Assembly: GCF_003958645.1 (NCBI RefSeq)
Contig: NZ_RXLO01000011.1
Coordinates: 1 to 64,000, forward strand
Reading direction: 5' to 3'
Source: Chitinophaga rhizosphaerae
GTDB taxonomy: Bacteria; Bacteroidota; Bacteroidia; Chitinophagales; Chitinophagaceae
Length of the DNA stretch: 64,000 nt
In this document: one piece after another, positions 19,111 through 27,745 of the stretch
How positions within the stretch are numbered: the stretch's first letter is position 1
Layout: each line of letters opens with the position of its first letter
The notes under the pieces: generated by a model
What the model was told of the DNA's origin: nothing
Seen by the model: only the letters and a program-made list of their open reading frames with translations
The model's database searches: none
Program-made: the position numbers and the translations under genes

Positions 19111-19463
19111 CAACCGATCACCTGGCCAACGAGCGCACTTTCCTCGCTTGGGTGCGCACGGCTATCGGCATTATGGCGTTCGGCTTCGTGGTGGTGAAAT
19201 TCTCGCTGTTCGTCAAACAGCTGTCGCTCATGCTGGGCAAGGAATATGTGATCAAATCACATGGATTGTCGGCCGTAGCGGGCATCACGCTCGTGGGAGT
19301 GGGCGCCGCCACCGTCATTTTCTCGTATTTCCGTTACAGGAATATCGAAAAGCAACTGAACGAGGGTTCCTATGGCCATTCTTCGGGCCTCCTCACTACA
19401 CTGACCGGTTTTATCTTCGTGGTCAGCATTTTACTGATCGTGTATTTGCTGGAAAGCGTTTAG
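19086..19463 (+). CDS. DUF202-family (YidH-like) inner-membrane protein
   Basis: 125 residues with three predicted membrane helices (about 20-40, 60-80 and 100-122). The family signature is clear at the N-terminus: LANERTFLAWVRTAIGIM. The molecular function of the family is unknown. It follows GH116 by 56 bases, and its leader and first codons form a 14-bp inverted repeat. Its stop overlaps the convergent GAF gene's stop region by four bases. Confidence 0.88.
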   Translation: MEPKKYGGPTDHLANERTFLAWVRTAIGIMAFGFVVVKFSLFVKQLSLMLGKEYVIKSHGLSAVAGITLVGVGAATVIFSYFRYRNIEKQLNEGSYGHSSGLLTTLTGFIFVVSILLIVYLLESV

Positions 19464-20242
19464 GGCAGCCGTGCTTCGAGGCAGCGCCCCAGGTCGGTGG
19501 CGATCTGCTGGTGCTCCCGGATGTTCCATTGCCAGTGGGGCTTGCTGGAATGCGTGCTCAGCATGCCGATGAACCGGTTGCCTGTCATCACCGGCGTGGA
19601 AATCACCGAGCGGTAGCCGGCACGGGCCGCCACGTCCCAATGCGGGGAATAGCTCTGCAGCTGCGATACATCGGGGATCACGACGGGCTGGCCCGTACGC
19701 AGCGCATCTCCGCAGGCGGAGCGGTCGCTGGCCGTCACCACGTTGAAATGCGCCAGGAAATCCCGCCGGAAGCCGCGCTGGGTAACGATGGAAAGAGAAC
19801 GGTAAGAAGGATTGAAAAGCTGGATGTTCCCGAAATCCGCCCCATCCGCCGAAATGGCTTTTTCCAGGTAATATCCCAGCTCCGGACAGTCGTTGTTCAG
19901 GCTGTTGACTTTGTCTGTTTCCGCCTCGTCGATGGCCACACCCGCCGATTCGCTGAGCAGCGTGCTGCTTTCACTGTCGGTATGCACCCATTGATCGTTT
20001 TTCTTTTTGAGCTGGACGGGCGGCATAACCGGCATGCCGGTGTTTCCAGGGAGGCGGACATTGTCGAGCGAATAGCAGTGCTGTAGCGTGTTCCAGGTTA
20101 CATCGGCGGCAAGTAACAGTTCGGCCGGGAATCCTTCGAGCGGATATTTGAATTGAATTGCTATATGGTTAAAAAGCATGTACGGGTTTCCGATTTCCTC
20201 CAAATTATGCGTATTGCTGCAAATTTCCAAGCCTGCTGACAT
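19460..20242 (-). CDS. GAF-domain protein
   Basis: 260 residues from the ATG at 20242, which has AGGAAG about 10 bases upstream; a start at 20179 is possible. The frame stays open further upstream, but that part is antisense to the AraC gene and not real. The C-terminal two thirds is a GAF sensor domain (about 105-258: NIQLFNPSYRSLSIVTQRGF, ACGDALRTGQPVVIPDV, YRSVISTPVMTGNRFIGMLS). No output domain is present. It is divergent from the AraC gene with 54 bases between, which suggests shared control. Confidence 0.82.
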   Translation of the reverse strand: MSAGLEICSNTHNLEEIGNPYMLFNHIAIQFKYPLEGFPAELLLAADVTWNTLQHCYSLDNVRLPGNTGMPVMPPVQLKKKNDQWVHTDSESSTLLSESAGVAIDEAETDKVNSLNNDCPELGYYLEKAISADGADFGNIQLFNPSYRSLSIVTQRGFRRDFLAHFNVVTASDRSACGDALRTGQPVVIPDVSQLQSYSPHWDVAARAGYRSVISTPVMTGNRFIGMLSTHSSKPHWQWNIREHQQIATDLGRCLEARLP

Positions 20243-20296
20243 AGGGTTGTCACTTCCTGCCCCTAAATTTCCACCGGATACATATATCTTCGACTT

Positions 20297-21130
20297 ATGG
20301 AAGCAGACATTCGCCTGATGTTCGATTCGCCGGGATGCAGCATCCGGGATTTCCGGTGCCGCTGCACCAGTTGCGGCGTTTCGGGTAAGGAGTACCAGGA
20401 GCATTTTTCCATCGCCTACATCCGGAAGGGGAATTTCCGGTTCAACGTGTTCCGCAACGAGCTGGATGCCTACAGCGGATTGTTCCTCTTCTGCAAGCCG
20501 GGCTATGAACATACCGTAGGGCATGTCCACGACCTGCCGGATGAGTGTACCATCTTCTCTTTTTCCGCCGCCCATGCCGAATTGCTGGAAAGCCAGGCGC
20601 CTGGGCTGAAGGGTTTTTTCCGCAATCCCGACCTGCATTCCATCCTCGTGAAAGCCACGCCCGACATGGAATATCTCCACCACCGCATTCTTGCCCTGCT
20701 GGAGCGCCCGCGTTTCCCGCAAATGGAGGCAGAACAGCTGATGGCGGACCTTTTCGGCAGGCTGCTGGCCGGCGCGGATAAAGGCCCGGCGCCGTTCAGC
20801 GACCGGGAGAAAAGGCATTACCTGCCGCTGGTGGAGGAAGTGAAAATCCATATCAGCACGCATTTCGATGAAGATCTGAGCCTGAACGCCCTGGCGGCCA
20901 TGAGCCATATGAGCCCGTATCATTTCAACCGGATGTTCCGGCAAATGACCCATACCACGCCTTACCGCTACCTGCTCAATGTCCGCCTCCAGGAAGCGGC
21001 GTGGCAACTGCGGCATACCGCGCGGCCGGTGACGGAGATCGCGTTTGCCACGGGGTTTCACAGTCTCGAGCATTTTTCAGCCGCTTTCCGGAAAGTGTAT
21101 GGCAAACCGCCGTCGGGCGCACGGGCGTAA
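20297..21130 (+). CDS. AraC-family transcriptional regulator
   Basis: 277 residues. The N-terminal cupin-like sensing domain (about 30-160; EYQEHFSIAYIRKGNF) is followed by a linker and a C-terminal double helix-turn-helix (about 185-275: DLSLNALAAMSHMSPYHFNR, then VTEIAFATGFHSLEHFSAAF). The CRCTSCGVSG segment near the N-terminus has three cysteines close together, which might bind metal or sense redox state (inference). It is divergent from the GAF gene and 68 bases ahead of DinB. Confidence 0.9.
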   Translation: MEADIRLMFDSPGCSIRDFRCRCTSCGVSGKEYQEHFSIAYIRKGNFRFNVFRNELDAYSGLFLFCKPGYEHTVGHVHDLPDECTIFSFSAAHAELLESQAPGLKGFFRNPDLHSILVKATPDMEYLHHRILALLERPRFPQMEAEQLMADLFGRLLAGADKGPAPFSDREKRHYLPLVEEVKIHISTHFDEDLSLNALAAMSHMSPYHFNRMFRQMTHTTPYRYLLNVRLQEAAWQLRHTARPVTEIAFATGFHSLEHFSAAFRKVYGKPPSGARA

Positions 21131-21198
21131 AAACCGCAATTTTCCTTAAATGCCGCCGCGGCCGCTACGATAGCTTTGCCGTATCAAACATTCAATTT

Positions 21199-21606
21199 AT
21201 GAAAGCGCATTTGAAGAAAACACTGGAAAACGCCCGCATGTACACTCTCGCCGTCGCTGAAGCCATGCCCGAAGAAGGATACGGTTTCAAGCCGACCGAC
21301 AGCGTGTGGACGTTCAACGAATTGCTTCACCATATCGGCTACGGCATGTATTGGTGGGAAGAAAATTACATCCGCGGGCAGGCCGCCGATTGGGCGCCCA
21401 CGCCCGTAACCTACGGCAAGCAGGCCGTTACGAAGTACCTGGAGCAGGCGTTCGCCCATCTGGATAAAAGCGTGGCGGCGGCGAAAGAAAAGGAACTGCC
21501 GCTGGAGGGGTTCTTTGCCACGCTCGACCATATTACGCACCACCGTGGACAGGCCGCCGTGTACCTGCGGTGCAAAGGCATCACCCCGCCGGAGTACATG
21601 TACTGA
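21199..21606 (+). CDS. DinB-family (four-helix bundle) protein
   Basis: 135 residues from the ATG at 21199; longer readings upstream only overlap the AraC gene. The DinB/DUF664 fold shows in FNELLHHIGYGMYWWEEN and the C-terminal LDHITHHRGQAAVYLR. Together these supply the three histidines that usually bind a metal (HH near 41-42 and the HITHHRGQ set near 115-119). These are thiol-dependent transferases or uncharacterised stress proteins. The gene may be co-transcribed with the upstream AraC gene. Confidence 0.85.
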   Translation: MKAHLKKTLENARMYTLAVAEAMPEEGYGFKPTDSVWTFNELLHHIGYGMYWWEENYIRGQAADWAPTPVTYGKQAVTKYLEQAFAHLDKSVAAAKEKELPLEGFFATLDHITHHRGQAAVYLRCKGITPPEYMY

Positions 21607-21636
21607 CCGGCAGGTGATTTGGTTTTTTTGTTTGAT

Positions 21637-21662
21637 GCAAAGCCGCGGGATCGCGGCTTTGC
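21637..21662. terminator. Hairpin between convergent DinB and FAH genes
   Basis: A perfect 11-bp stem, GCAAAGCCGCG at 21637-21647 and CGCGGCTTTGC at 21652-21662, with a 4-base loop. It directly abuts the stop codon of the minus-strand FAH gene. T-runs are weak on both sides, so termination may be partial. Confidence 0.5.
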
Positions 21663-22529
21663 TTATTGTGTTCGGCGTAAGGTCTGCACTTCGTTGATGA
21701 GCGTTCCGATGTGATCGATGCTGATCTCTACACGGTCGTTGTCGCGCAGGGTGAAATTGTTGTCGGGCACGAGGCAGGTGCCGGTCATGAGGAAGCAGCC
21801 TTCGGGGAAGGCGCATCCGCGGAAGAGGAATTCCACCAGTTCGCCGTGCCCGCGTTTCATCTGGCTGATGGCGATGCTGTCGTTGTACTGAATTTCCCCG
21901 TCCCGGAAGATCGACATGCTGATCATGGTATCCGCAGGAATGGGCTTTTCCGGAACGAGCAGGCAGGGGCCCAGGCCGGCGCATTTTTCGTACACTTTCG
22001 CCTGGGGCAGGTATAGCGGGTTTTCCCCTTCGATGCTGCGCGAGCTCATGTCGTTCCCGATCGTATAGCCTTCGATGGTACCCTGTGCCGATACGAACAG
22101 CGTCAGTTCCGGCTCGGGCACGTCCCACTTGGAGTCGGGCCGGATGTATACCACTTCGCGGTGGCCGGAAACGCGGTGCGGCGTGGCTTTGAAAAACAGT
22201 TCGGGCCTTTCCGCCGCGTATACTTTATCGTAGAAAGTGGCGCCTCCCGCATTTTCCGATTCTTCCATCCGTGCGGTGCGGCTTCTGTAATAAGTAACGC
22301 CGGCGGCCCAGACTTCCTGCGTGCCGATGGGCGCCTGCAAACCTGTAGCGATGGCCATTTCGGCGGTATGCGGGTCCAAAGGCCCCATATCCGGCAGTTC
22401 GGAAACAATGGTTGCGTACAGGCCTTTCCGGTTCACGAATTCGTTCCAGCCGGCCGATGCCGCATAAAAGCGGCCATTGTGCTGAACGATGATGCCTTCG
22501 GATGTTTTATAGATTCTTGCCAGGTTCAT
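21663..22529 (-). CDS. FAH-family sugar-acid dehydratase/hydrolase (KdaD/XylX-like)
   Basis: 288 residues from the ATG at 22529, 8 bases after the DUF6786 stop; earlier starts would overlap that gene. It is a fumarylacetoacetate hydrolase fold protein with metal ligands at Glu139, Glu141 (VPEPELTLF) and Asp160 (IGNDMSSRSIEGENPLYLPQ). This version, with WAAGVTYYRSRTARMEES upstream, resembles 2-keto-3-deoxy-pentonate dehydratases (archaeal KdaD, Caulobacter XylX), which form alpha-ketoglutarate semialdehyde. The alternative is 2,4-diketo-3-deoxy-L-fuconate hydrolase of the oxidative fucose route. A semialdehyde-type dehydrogenase in the same operon favours the former, and the fucose locus at 29-38 kb keeps the latter open. 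Confidence 0.82.
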   Translation of the reverse strand: MNLARIYKTSEGIIVQHNGRFYAASAGWNEFVNRKGLYATIVSELPDMGPLDPHTAEMAIATGLQAPIGTQEVWAAGVTYYRSRTARMEESENAGGATFYDKVYAAERPELFFKATPHRVSGHREVVYIRPDSKWDVPEPELTLFVSAQGTIEGYTIGNDMSSRSIEGENPLYLPQAKVYEKCAGLGPCLLVPEKPIPADTMISMSIFRDGEIQYNDSIAISQMKRGHGELVEFLFRGCAFPEGCFLMTGTCLVPDNNFTLRDNDRVEISIDHIGTLINEVQTLRRTQ

Positions 22530-22537
22530 AAGGGGAA

Positions 22538-23761
22538 TTATTTCTGTTGGAGGAATTGACGGACGGAATCCAGCGGCAGCTGCCACAGCCTTGCCGCCAG
22601 GGCTTTCAACGCTTCGGCGTCTCCTTCGAAGTGCATCGTGACCTGGCTGTATTTCCGCGCCTCGCCGGGTTTGAGGGCAATGGCGTCGGAAGAGGATTCT
22701 ACTTCGTAGAAAGGCCCCATTTGCGTGCCGTCTTCCAGCGGGCCGTCATTATAACAGTTTACCGCATCGCCCTTGTACGGTTCCGCCTGGTCTTCCCATT
22801 TCGAATTCACGTATTTCCCGTCGGGCGTAACATCGTACAGCAAAACGGTAATGGAATTGTTGGCGAGGTCGATGCTGCCGGCGCCCGTTTTGGCGATGCC
22901 CGGCGCGATGCCGAGTTTGCCGCGGGCCTTGCCGTCTGCACGGAACAGCAGCAGGCTGTCGTTCACCTGCAGATTGCGCGCGGGGATTTTTCCGAAATAA
23001 TCGTCCGTGATCAGTTTGCGGGAGTCCGCACCCGGCCGGAAAGGCGCTACCACGGCGGTTTGCTCAGAGGGTTTGAACATGCCCAGGAGCCAGATGCCGG
23101 GGAGCCCCGTAGTTTCCTGCCAGGCACTGTCGCCGAGGTTGGAAACCTGGTTTTCGGTCTCGTAAGCCACGCTGCGCAAGCCCTCCGGCAATGCGATCCC
23201 CAGTTTCGATTCGATGGTTTTTTTGTCGAGCAGACGGATGGTGCGTGATACGCCGAGCTGGAAAGTATAACCCGCGTGGTTTTGAACGGCGCCGGCATAC
23301 TGGTAGGATACTTCACCGGGGGCTTCGGCCGTCACGGTATAATGCGCGGTGTCGATCATACCGGGCGTTTGCCAGTGCGTGAATTCGTAAGGTTTGCCGG
23401 GAGGGAAGAACAGGGCGTACTGGCCGCCTTCCGGTCCCAGCCAGAAGCGTTCTTCGCCGCCGAATGCGTTGATGTGCGGCGTCAGTTTGCCGGAAGCGAT
23501 GAGGTCGTAATTGATCCAGCCGAAGCTGTTGCCCGCATCGCCGGAGGCGGAACTGGTCATCACGCGGGCCTGGTAATCGCCGGTAACGAGCACGCGGCTA
23601 CTGTCTCCCGGAAGCTGCAGCACCACCACGTTTTTAAGGTGCTGACGGAGGAAAGCCACGTCGTCGCCGAAGTTGGCAGGTTTGCCGGGCTGCCTGTCTC
23701 CGCTGGTTTGGCAACCTGCGATGCCGGTGGTTAATAAACATGCCATAAGTAATGGTTTCAT
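22538..23761 (-). CDS. DUF6786-family lipoprotein
   Basis: 407 residues with a lipoprotein signal (TTGIAGC, Cys at 17). The rest matches the DUF6786 family of Bacteroidota: NFGDDVAFLRQHLKNVVVL, then SFGWINYDLIASG and FGGEERFWLGPEGGQYALFF. These look like galactose-mutarotase-type beta-supersandwich proteins and occur next to sugar-utilisation genes; a role in handling a sugar in the periplasm is inference. It lies 8 bases upstream of the FAH gene on the same strand and 132 bases after the ALDH gene. Confidence 0.82.
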   Translation of the reverse strand: MKPLLMACLLTTGIAGCQTSGDRQPGKPANFGDDVAFLRQHLKNVVVLQLPGDSSRVLVTGDYQARVMTSSASGDAGNSFGWINYDLIASGKLTPHINAFGGEERFWLGPEGGQYALFFPPGKPYEFTHWQTPGMIDTAHYTVTAEAPGEVSYQYAGAVQNHAGYTFQLGVSRTIRLLDKKTIESKLGIALPEGLRSVAYETENQVSNLGDSAWQETTGLPGIWLLGMFKPSEQTAVVAPFRPGADSRKLITDDYFGKIPARNLQVNDSLLLFRADGKARGKLGIAPGIAKTGAGSIDLANNSITVLLYDVTPDGKYVNSKWEDQAEPYKGDAVNCYNDGPLEDGTQMGPFYEVESSSDAIALKPGEARKYSQVTMHFEGDAEALKALAARLWQLPLDSVRQFLQQK

Positions 23762-23776
23762 ATCGTTCGGATTGTT

Positions 23777-23893
23777 TTATAATGTTGGATGCGGGGAATT
23801 GGTGAGTTTGTGTTTGGCAGGTACGTCGCGAAGCGCGGTGCCGCCGCCGGCCAGGGTGCCTTTCGGAACGTCCTGCAAGGCCACGATCACATT
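23777..23893 (-). pseudogene. Probable remnant of a UxaA/altronate-dehydratase SAF domain
   Basis: Directly after the ALDH stop, and in the same frame, 38 codons are open. They read NVIVALQDVPKGT and then TALRDVPAKHKL, the characteristic core of the N-terminal SAF domain of UxaA-type sugar-acid dehydratases ('d.nVlVAl.dl.kG...ipaGHK.a'). The usual start (about 10 residues) and everything after HK(L) are missing. No UxaA catalytic domain exists nearby. I read this as a scar of a deleted dehydratase gene. A tiny expressed SAF-like peptide from the GTG at 23890 is possible but unlikely. Confidence 0.5.
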
Positions 23894-25444
23894 TCAGAAA
23901 ATGGCTTCACGCTGCCAGTTGCCGTTCACCATCCGCCAGATGTTCATGGGGTTTTCGTTGCGCAGCGCCTCCGGCAACATATGCCCCGGAAAATCCTGGA
24001 AACACACCGGCCGCGTGAACCGGTAAATCGAAGCCGTGCCAACGGAAGTGCCTGCGCCGGGCGTAGCCGCTGGCCATGGGCCACCGTGTACCATGGCGTG
24101 GTTCACGGCCACGCCGGTCGGGAAGCCGTTCACGAGCAGGCGCCCCGCTTTCTCCCGGAGGATGTCTGCCAGTGGCGCATGTTGGTCGAGATCGGCCGGT
24201 GTACCGTGGATGGAAGCGGTGAGCTGTCCTTCGAGGGCTTCCGCGAAAACGGAAAGACCGGCCGCGTCATCGCAAAGAACGAGCAGTCCCGCCGGACCGA
24301 AAACTTCATGCAGCATGCCCGGCGTTTCCAGTACTTTATTCAATGAGGTGCGCATCATGACCGGTGCTGCTTTGCCGGCAACATCGGCGCCTTTGCAGAG
24401 GGGCTGCGCGCCCATGTCGGCGAGGCGCTGCAGGCCAGCCTGGTAAGCGTCCAGGATGCCGGGTGTGAGCATAACGCCCGCCGCCAGCTGTGCCATGCCG
24501 GCTTCGAGGGCTTTGATCAATTCGTTGCCATCGCCGGCTGTTACGATCACACCGGGATTGGTGCAGAATTGCCCAACGCCCATGGTGAGTGATTGGAGGT
24601 ATTGCGCAGCGAAGGTGGCGGCATTGCCGGCCAGCAATTCCGGCAGGAGGAATACCGGGTTCACGCTGCCCATTTCCGCATAAACGGGGATGGGAACGGG
24701 CCGTTGCGCGGCCGTTTCGAACAGCGCCTTTCCGCCCCCGAACGATCCGGTGAATGCGATGGCGCGCAATTGCGGATGACGGGCCAGGTGTTGCCCTGTT
24801 TCAACGGTAGCGCCATGAACAAGACTGAAAACCCCTTCCGGCATGCCGGTTTCTCTGCCGGCTTCGAGGATGGTTTTCGCCACCAGGTGCGAAGTATGCG
24901 GATGGGCGGGATGGGCCTTGCAGACCACGGGGCACCCGGCCGCAAGCGCCGCTGCCGTATCGCCGCCAGCCACGGAAAAGGCGAGGGGAAAATTGCTCGC
25001 GCCGAAAACGGCAACTGGTCCCAGCGGGATCTGCATTTGCCGGATGTCTGGCGCGCCGCGGTCGATCCGGGCATTCACCCAGGAACCCTCTTCAATGGTT
25101 TTCGCGAAAAGCCGGAGCTGGTTGGCCGTTCGGTCGCGCTCGCCGTTGAGCCTTGCCAGGGGCAGGCCGCTTTCTTCCGATGCAGTCTGGAGGAGCGTTT
25201 CGCCGAGGGCTTCGATCCCCGTGGCGATGGCGCGGAGGAATGCGGCGCGCGCAGTGGCGGTGGTTTTCTTGAATACCGGGAACGCCCTGGCGGCGAGGGC
25301 TACGGCCTGGTCCACTTCCGCGGGCGTTGCTTCATGGAATGGCTGCGGGAGCCATCGCTGTTCCGCGGGGTCCCAGGCGCGGAAGGTTTGCGTGCCTTCT
25401 GCGGTCCGGCGGTTCCCGATCATCTGAAATCCGATTGTATGCAT
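23894..25444 (-). CDS. Aldehyde dehydrogenase, alpha-ketoglutarate-semialdehyde type
   Basis: 516 residues. It has the layout of the NADP-linked KGSA/2,5-dioxovalerate dehydrogenases: ASNFPLAFS (Asn151), VVCKAHPAHPHTS, FTGSFGGGKALFE, Glu257 in YAEMGSVNPVF and nucleophile Cys294 in VGQFCTNPG. The C-terminus GIWR-like block (ENPMNIWRMVNG) is also typical. The expected reaction is oxidation of alpha-ketoglutarate semialdehyde to alpha-ketoglutarate, the last step of Weimberg-type pentose pathways. Lactaldehyde or other aldehydes cannot be ruled out. It is 20 bases after GH172 in the same operon. A start at codon 8 (25423) is possible. Confidence 0.86.
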   Translation of the reverse strand: MHTIGFQMIGNRRTAEGTQTFRAWDPAEQRWLPQPFHEATPAEVDQAVALAARAFPVFKKTTATARAAFLRAIATGIEALGETLLQTASEESGLPLARLNGERDRTANQLRLFAKTIEEGSWVNARIDRGAPDIRQMQIPLGPVAVFGASNFPLAFSVAGGDTAAALAAGCPVVCKAHPAHPHTSHLVAKTILEAGRETGMPEGVFSLVHGATVETGQHLARHPQLRAIAFTGSFGGGKALFETAAQRPVPIPVYAEMGSVNPVFLLPELLAGNAATFAAQYLQSLTMGVGQFCTNPGVIVTAGDGNELIKALEAGMAQLAAGVMLTPGILDAYQAGLQRLADMGAQPLCKGADVAGKAAPVMMRTSLNKVLETPGMLHEVFGPAGLLVLCDDAAGLSVFAEALEGQLTASIHGTPADLDQHAPLADILREKAGRLLVNGFPTGVAVNHAMVHGGPWPAATPGAGTSVGTASIYRFTRPVCFQDFPGHMLPEALRNENPMNIWRMVNGNWQREAIF

Positions 25445-25464
25445 TGTTCAAACATTTATAAAAA

Positions 25465-26601
25465 TCAATTCACTTCCAGCTGGTCTTTCGGTTGCAGCTT
25501 CGGGAACGGCGCATGCGGCTCGCGCTGGTACCAGAACACGACCGAGCTGATGTCCGACTGCTGCGGCAAATACCGTCCGCCGCTCCGCCAGCCCAGGTCC
25601 TGGATGGTAATTTTCAGTTCCTTGTCGAAACGGATGGGGTCCATGATATGCCAGCGGTATAATCCGAACCGCTGCTGCGATTTGTACAGTCCGTCCGGAC
25701 GGATCACCTGGTGCAAACCGGCGTACGGCGTGGTGAATTCCTGGTATTTCCCCTTGTTGTCGAAGTTGTAGGAGCCGCAGAAATAATCTTCCGTCCCCGT
25801 TCCGCAGATCGTAGGGAATTTGCCGTCGCCGTCCATGAAAATTTTGATCTCGCCTTCTCCCCACCAGCCGTTGTTGTTCACGCCCCAGGCCATGTAGGCG
25901 CCTACATAGTGGCCTTTTCCCTTGATGCCGTCGATCAGCGTGAATTCCGCATTTTTAACCGGGTTGTTGCGGCGGAACTGCGCGTGGAAATACGCCGCGT
26001 CGGCGGGCACTTGCGTGAGCGTATAGTCGACCTGGTAATACAGCGTCATCCTTTCCGTATTGATGTTTTCCATCGTGATTTTGCATTTCTTCCGGAAAGG
26101 CATGGGCCAGTAGCAGTTGAATGCGCTGCCGGGGTTGACGGTTACCGGCAGGGACGTCAGTTGTGCGTATTCTCCCCATCCCATCCCGAAAAAATCGCCG
26201 ACGGGCACTTCCACACTGGGCGTGGTTTCATCGTCCCAATAAAAGCGGAGGATGGAGTAGCGCCAGTTGCCGGTGGGCGTCATCCAGATATGCTGAATGG
26301 CGCCGGAGGCGTTGATTTCCGCGAGGGTAAACGTTTGTCCGGGTTCGATGTGCACATAGGGATTCACTTTCCACCCCTGTCCGAGATTGCGTGCGGCGCC
26401 GCGCGCGTTGCCCTGTTCGAGGGTGGCCATGCCGCCCTTGCCGGGCTCGCCGGTAAAGTTTTCCGGGGAAATGGAGCGGGTTTTGGCGTCGGATAAACGG
26501 TGGAGGTTGCCCAGGTTCATGTCGAGCCCGTTAAAAGGCTGCTGCGCTGCCGATGCGAGGGCCAGGCAGGCGCAAAAGGAGAGGAGGAGCAGTGTTTTCA
26601 T
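25465..26601 (-). CDS. GH172 (DUF2961) exported glycosidase, possible D-arabinofuranosidase
   Basis: 378 residues with a signal peptide (about 1-19). The DUF2961/GH172 fold is recognised from GAIQHIWMTPTGNWRYSILR, FYWDDETTPSVEVPVGDFFG, SAFNCYWPMPFRKKCKI and the acidic loop CGTGTEDYFCGSYNF. Characterised GH172 enzymes act on difructose anhydride and on alpha-D-arabinofuranosides of mycobacterial arabinan. It heads an operon with the ALDH, DUF6786 and FAH genes, which would suit a D-arabinose oxidative route. The substrate is inference. A LacI-type half-matching operator lies 28 bases upstream. Confidence 0.85.
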   Translation of the reverse strand: MKTLLLLSFCACLALASAAQQPFNGLDMNLGNLHRLSDAKTRSISPENFTGEPGKGGMATLEQGNARGAARNLGQGWKVNPYVHIEPGQTFTLAEINASGAIQHIWMTPTGNWRYSILRFYWDDETTPSVEVPVGDFFGMGWGEYAQLTSLPVTVNPGSAFNCYWPMPFRKKCKITMENINTERMTLYYQVDYTLTQVPADAAYFHAQFRRNNPVKNAEFTLIDGIKGKGHYVGAYMAWGVNNNGWWGEGEIKIFMDGDGKFPTICGTGTEDYFCGSYNFDNKGKYQEFTTPYAGLHQVIRPDGLYKSQQRFGLYRWHIMDPIRFDKELKITIQDLGWRSGGRYLPQQSDISSVVFWYQREPHAPFPKLQPKDQLEVN

Positions 26602-26628
26602 AATGTGTATCGTTTGAAAGGCTTTTCA

Positions 26629-26642
26629 CTTTAACGATTAAG
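26629..26642. promoter_or_regulatory. Degenerate LacI-type operator upstream of GH172
   Basis: CTTTAACGATTAAG matches 12 of 14 positions of the perfect palindrome CTTAAACGTTTAAG found before the lacI gene. It lies 28 bases upstream of the GH172 start, a natural place for repression of the operon. Confidence 0.5.
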
Positions 26643-26711
26643 CGCCCTTTTCTTCGACGGTTTCCATGCACGTGGCGTATTTGATTGTTATTATAGGTTT
26701 TGATGTATGGT

Positions 26712-27731
26712 TCAATTGGCCGCGCTGGAACGGCGCACTACCAGTTCCGCATCGATCCGGATGTCTTCCGGCGGCCGCCCGCTATCGGCGATCTGGCTGA
26801 GCAGCAGTTGCACGGCGGCTTTGCCCATTTCCCGGATGGGTTGGCGGATGAAGGTGACGGGCGCGTGGAACAGGTCGAACGCTTCGCTCTCGTCGAAACT
26901 CACTACTGCCAATTGTTCCGGCACGCGGATGCCCAGTTCGCTGATATACCGCAGCCCTTCAATGGCAAGACTGTTCGTGGCGAAAAACAGGGCGTCGGCG
27001 GGATGTTTGCCGCCGGTCAGCTGGTCGATCGCTTTGCGGATATCCTCGCGCAGGTGGTTGTACCGCGCCAGTTTGAGGCGTTTTCCCGTTTTCAGTCCGG
27101 CGTTGGCCAGGGCTTCTTCGAAGCCCCGGCGGCGTTCGGCGATATGGTGCAGGCCGGTTTGGTATGCGATCATGCCGATGCGTTTGCGGCCGGAGTGCAG
27201 CAGGTGCTCCACCGCGTTGTACGAAGCTTCGAAGTTGTTGATGCTGATGCTGCTGGCGGCGATGGAAGGGAACGGCCGGTCCATGAGCACGAACGGGACG
27301 TGGCGCTCGCTGAGCTGGAGGATCTGCTGTTCGGAACCTTCGGAGGGGATGACGATCAGCCCGTCTACCTGCCGGTTCAGCAATACATTCATTAGGTCGG
27401 CGGATTTTTCCGCGTTTTCGTCGGAGCTGCCGAAGATGACGGTGATATTGTGCCGTTTGGCTTCGTCTTCGACGATCCGGGCGATTTGTCCGAAGAAAGG
27501 GTTGGAGATGTCTGCCACGATGAGGCCGATGGTGTCCGTCCGCCCGCTTTTCAGGCTACGGGCGAGGTAATTGGGCTGGTAATTGAGCTTCCGCGCGATC
27601 TTCCGGATCTTGCTGGCCATTTCCCGCCCCACCCGGGCCTTCTCCTCCTTGTTCGTCAACACATAGGATACCAGCGCCGTGGATACCCCGGCTTCCTGTG
27701 CGATGTCTTTCAGGGAGGCTCTCTTCTTCAT
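26712..27731 (-). CDS. LacI-family transcriptional regulator
   Basis: 339 residues. The N-terminal helix-turn-helix and hinge (ASLKDIAQEAGVSTALVSYV, then KLNYQPNYLARSLKSGRT) are followed by a periplasmic-binding-protein-like sensor domain (IGLIVADISNPFFGQIARIV to the end). It sits directly upstream of the GH172 operon in the same direction, 110 bases away, and a perfect palindrome lies 15 bases before its own start. Control of both itself and the GH172/ALDH/FAH genes is likely. The effector is presumably a pentose or its acid (inference). Confidence 0.93.
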   Translation of the reverse strand: MKKRASLKDIAQEAGVSTALVSYVLTNKEEKARVGREMASKIRKIARKLNYQPNYLARSLKSGRTDTIGLIVADISNPFFGQIARIVEDEAKRHNITVIFGSSDENAEKSADLMNVLLNRQVDGLIVIPSEGSEQQILQLSERHVPFVLMDRPFPSIAASSISINNFEASYNAVEHLLHSGRKRIGMIAYQTGLHHIAERRRGFEEALANAGLKTGKRLKLARYNHLREDIRKAIDQLTGGKHPADALFFATNSLAIEGLRYISELGIRVPEQLAVVSFDESEAFDLFHAPVTFIRQPIREMGKAAVQLLLSQIADSGRPPEDIRIDAELVVRRSSAAN

Positions 27732-27745
27732 GAAATAAAAATAAG

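Noticed and set aside
20243..21073. Long minus-strand open frame extending the GAF gene upstream
   Set aside because: It is antisense to the well-supported AraC gene, composed of His/Arg/Gln-rich shadow sequence, and the GAF gene has a good ATG and ribosome-binding site at 20242.
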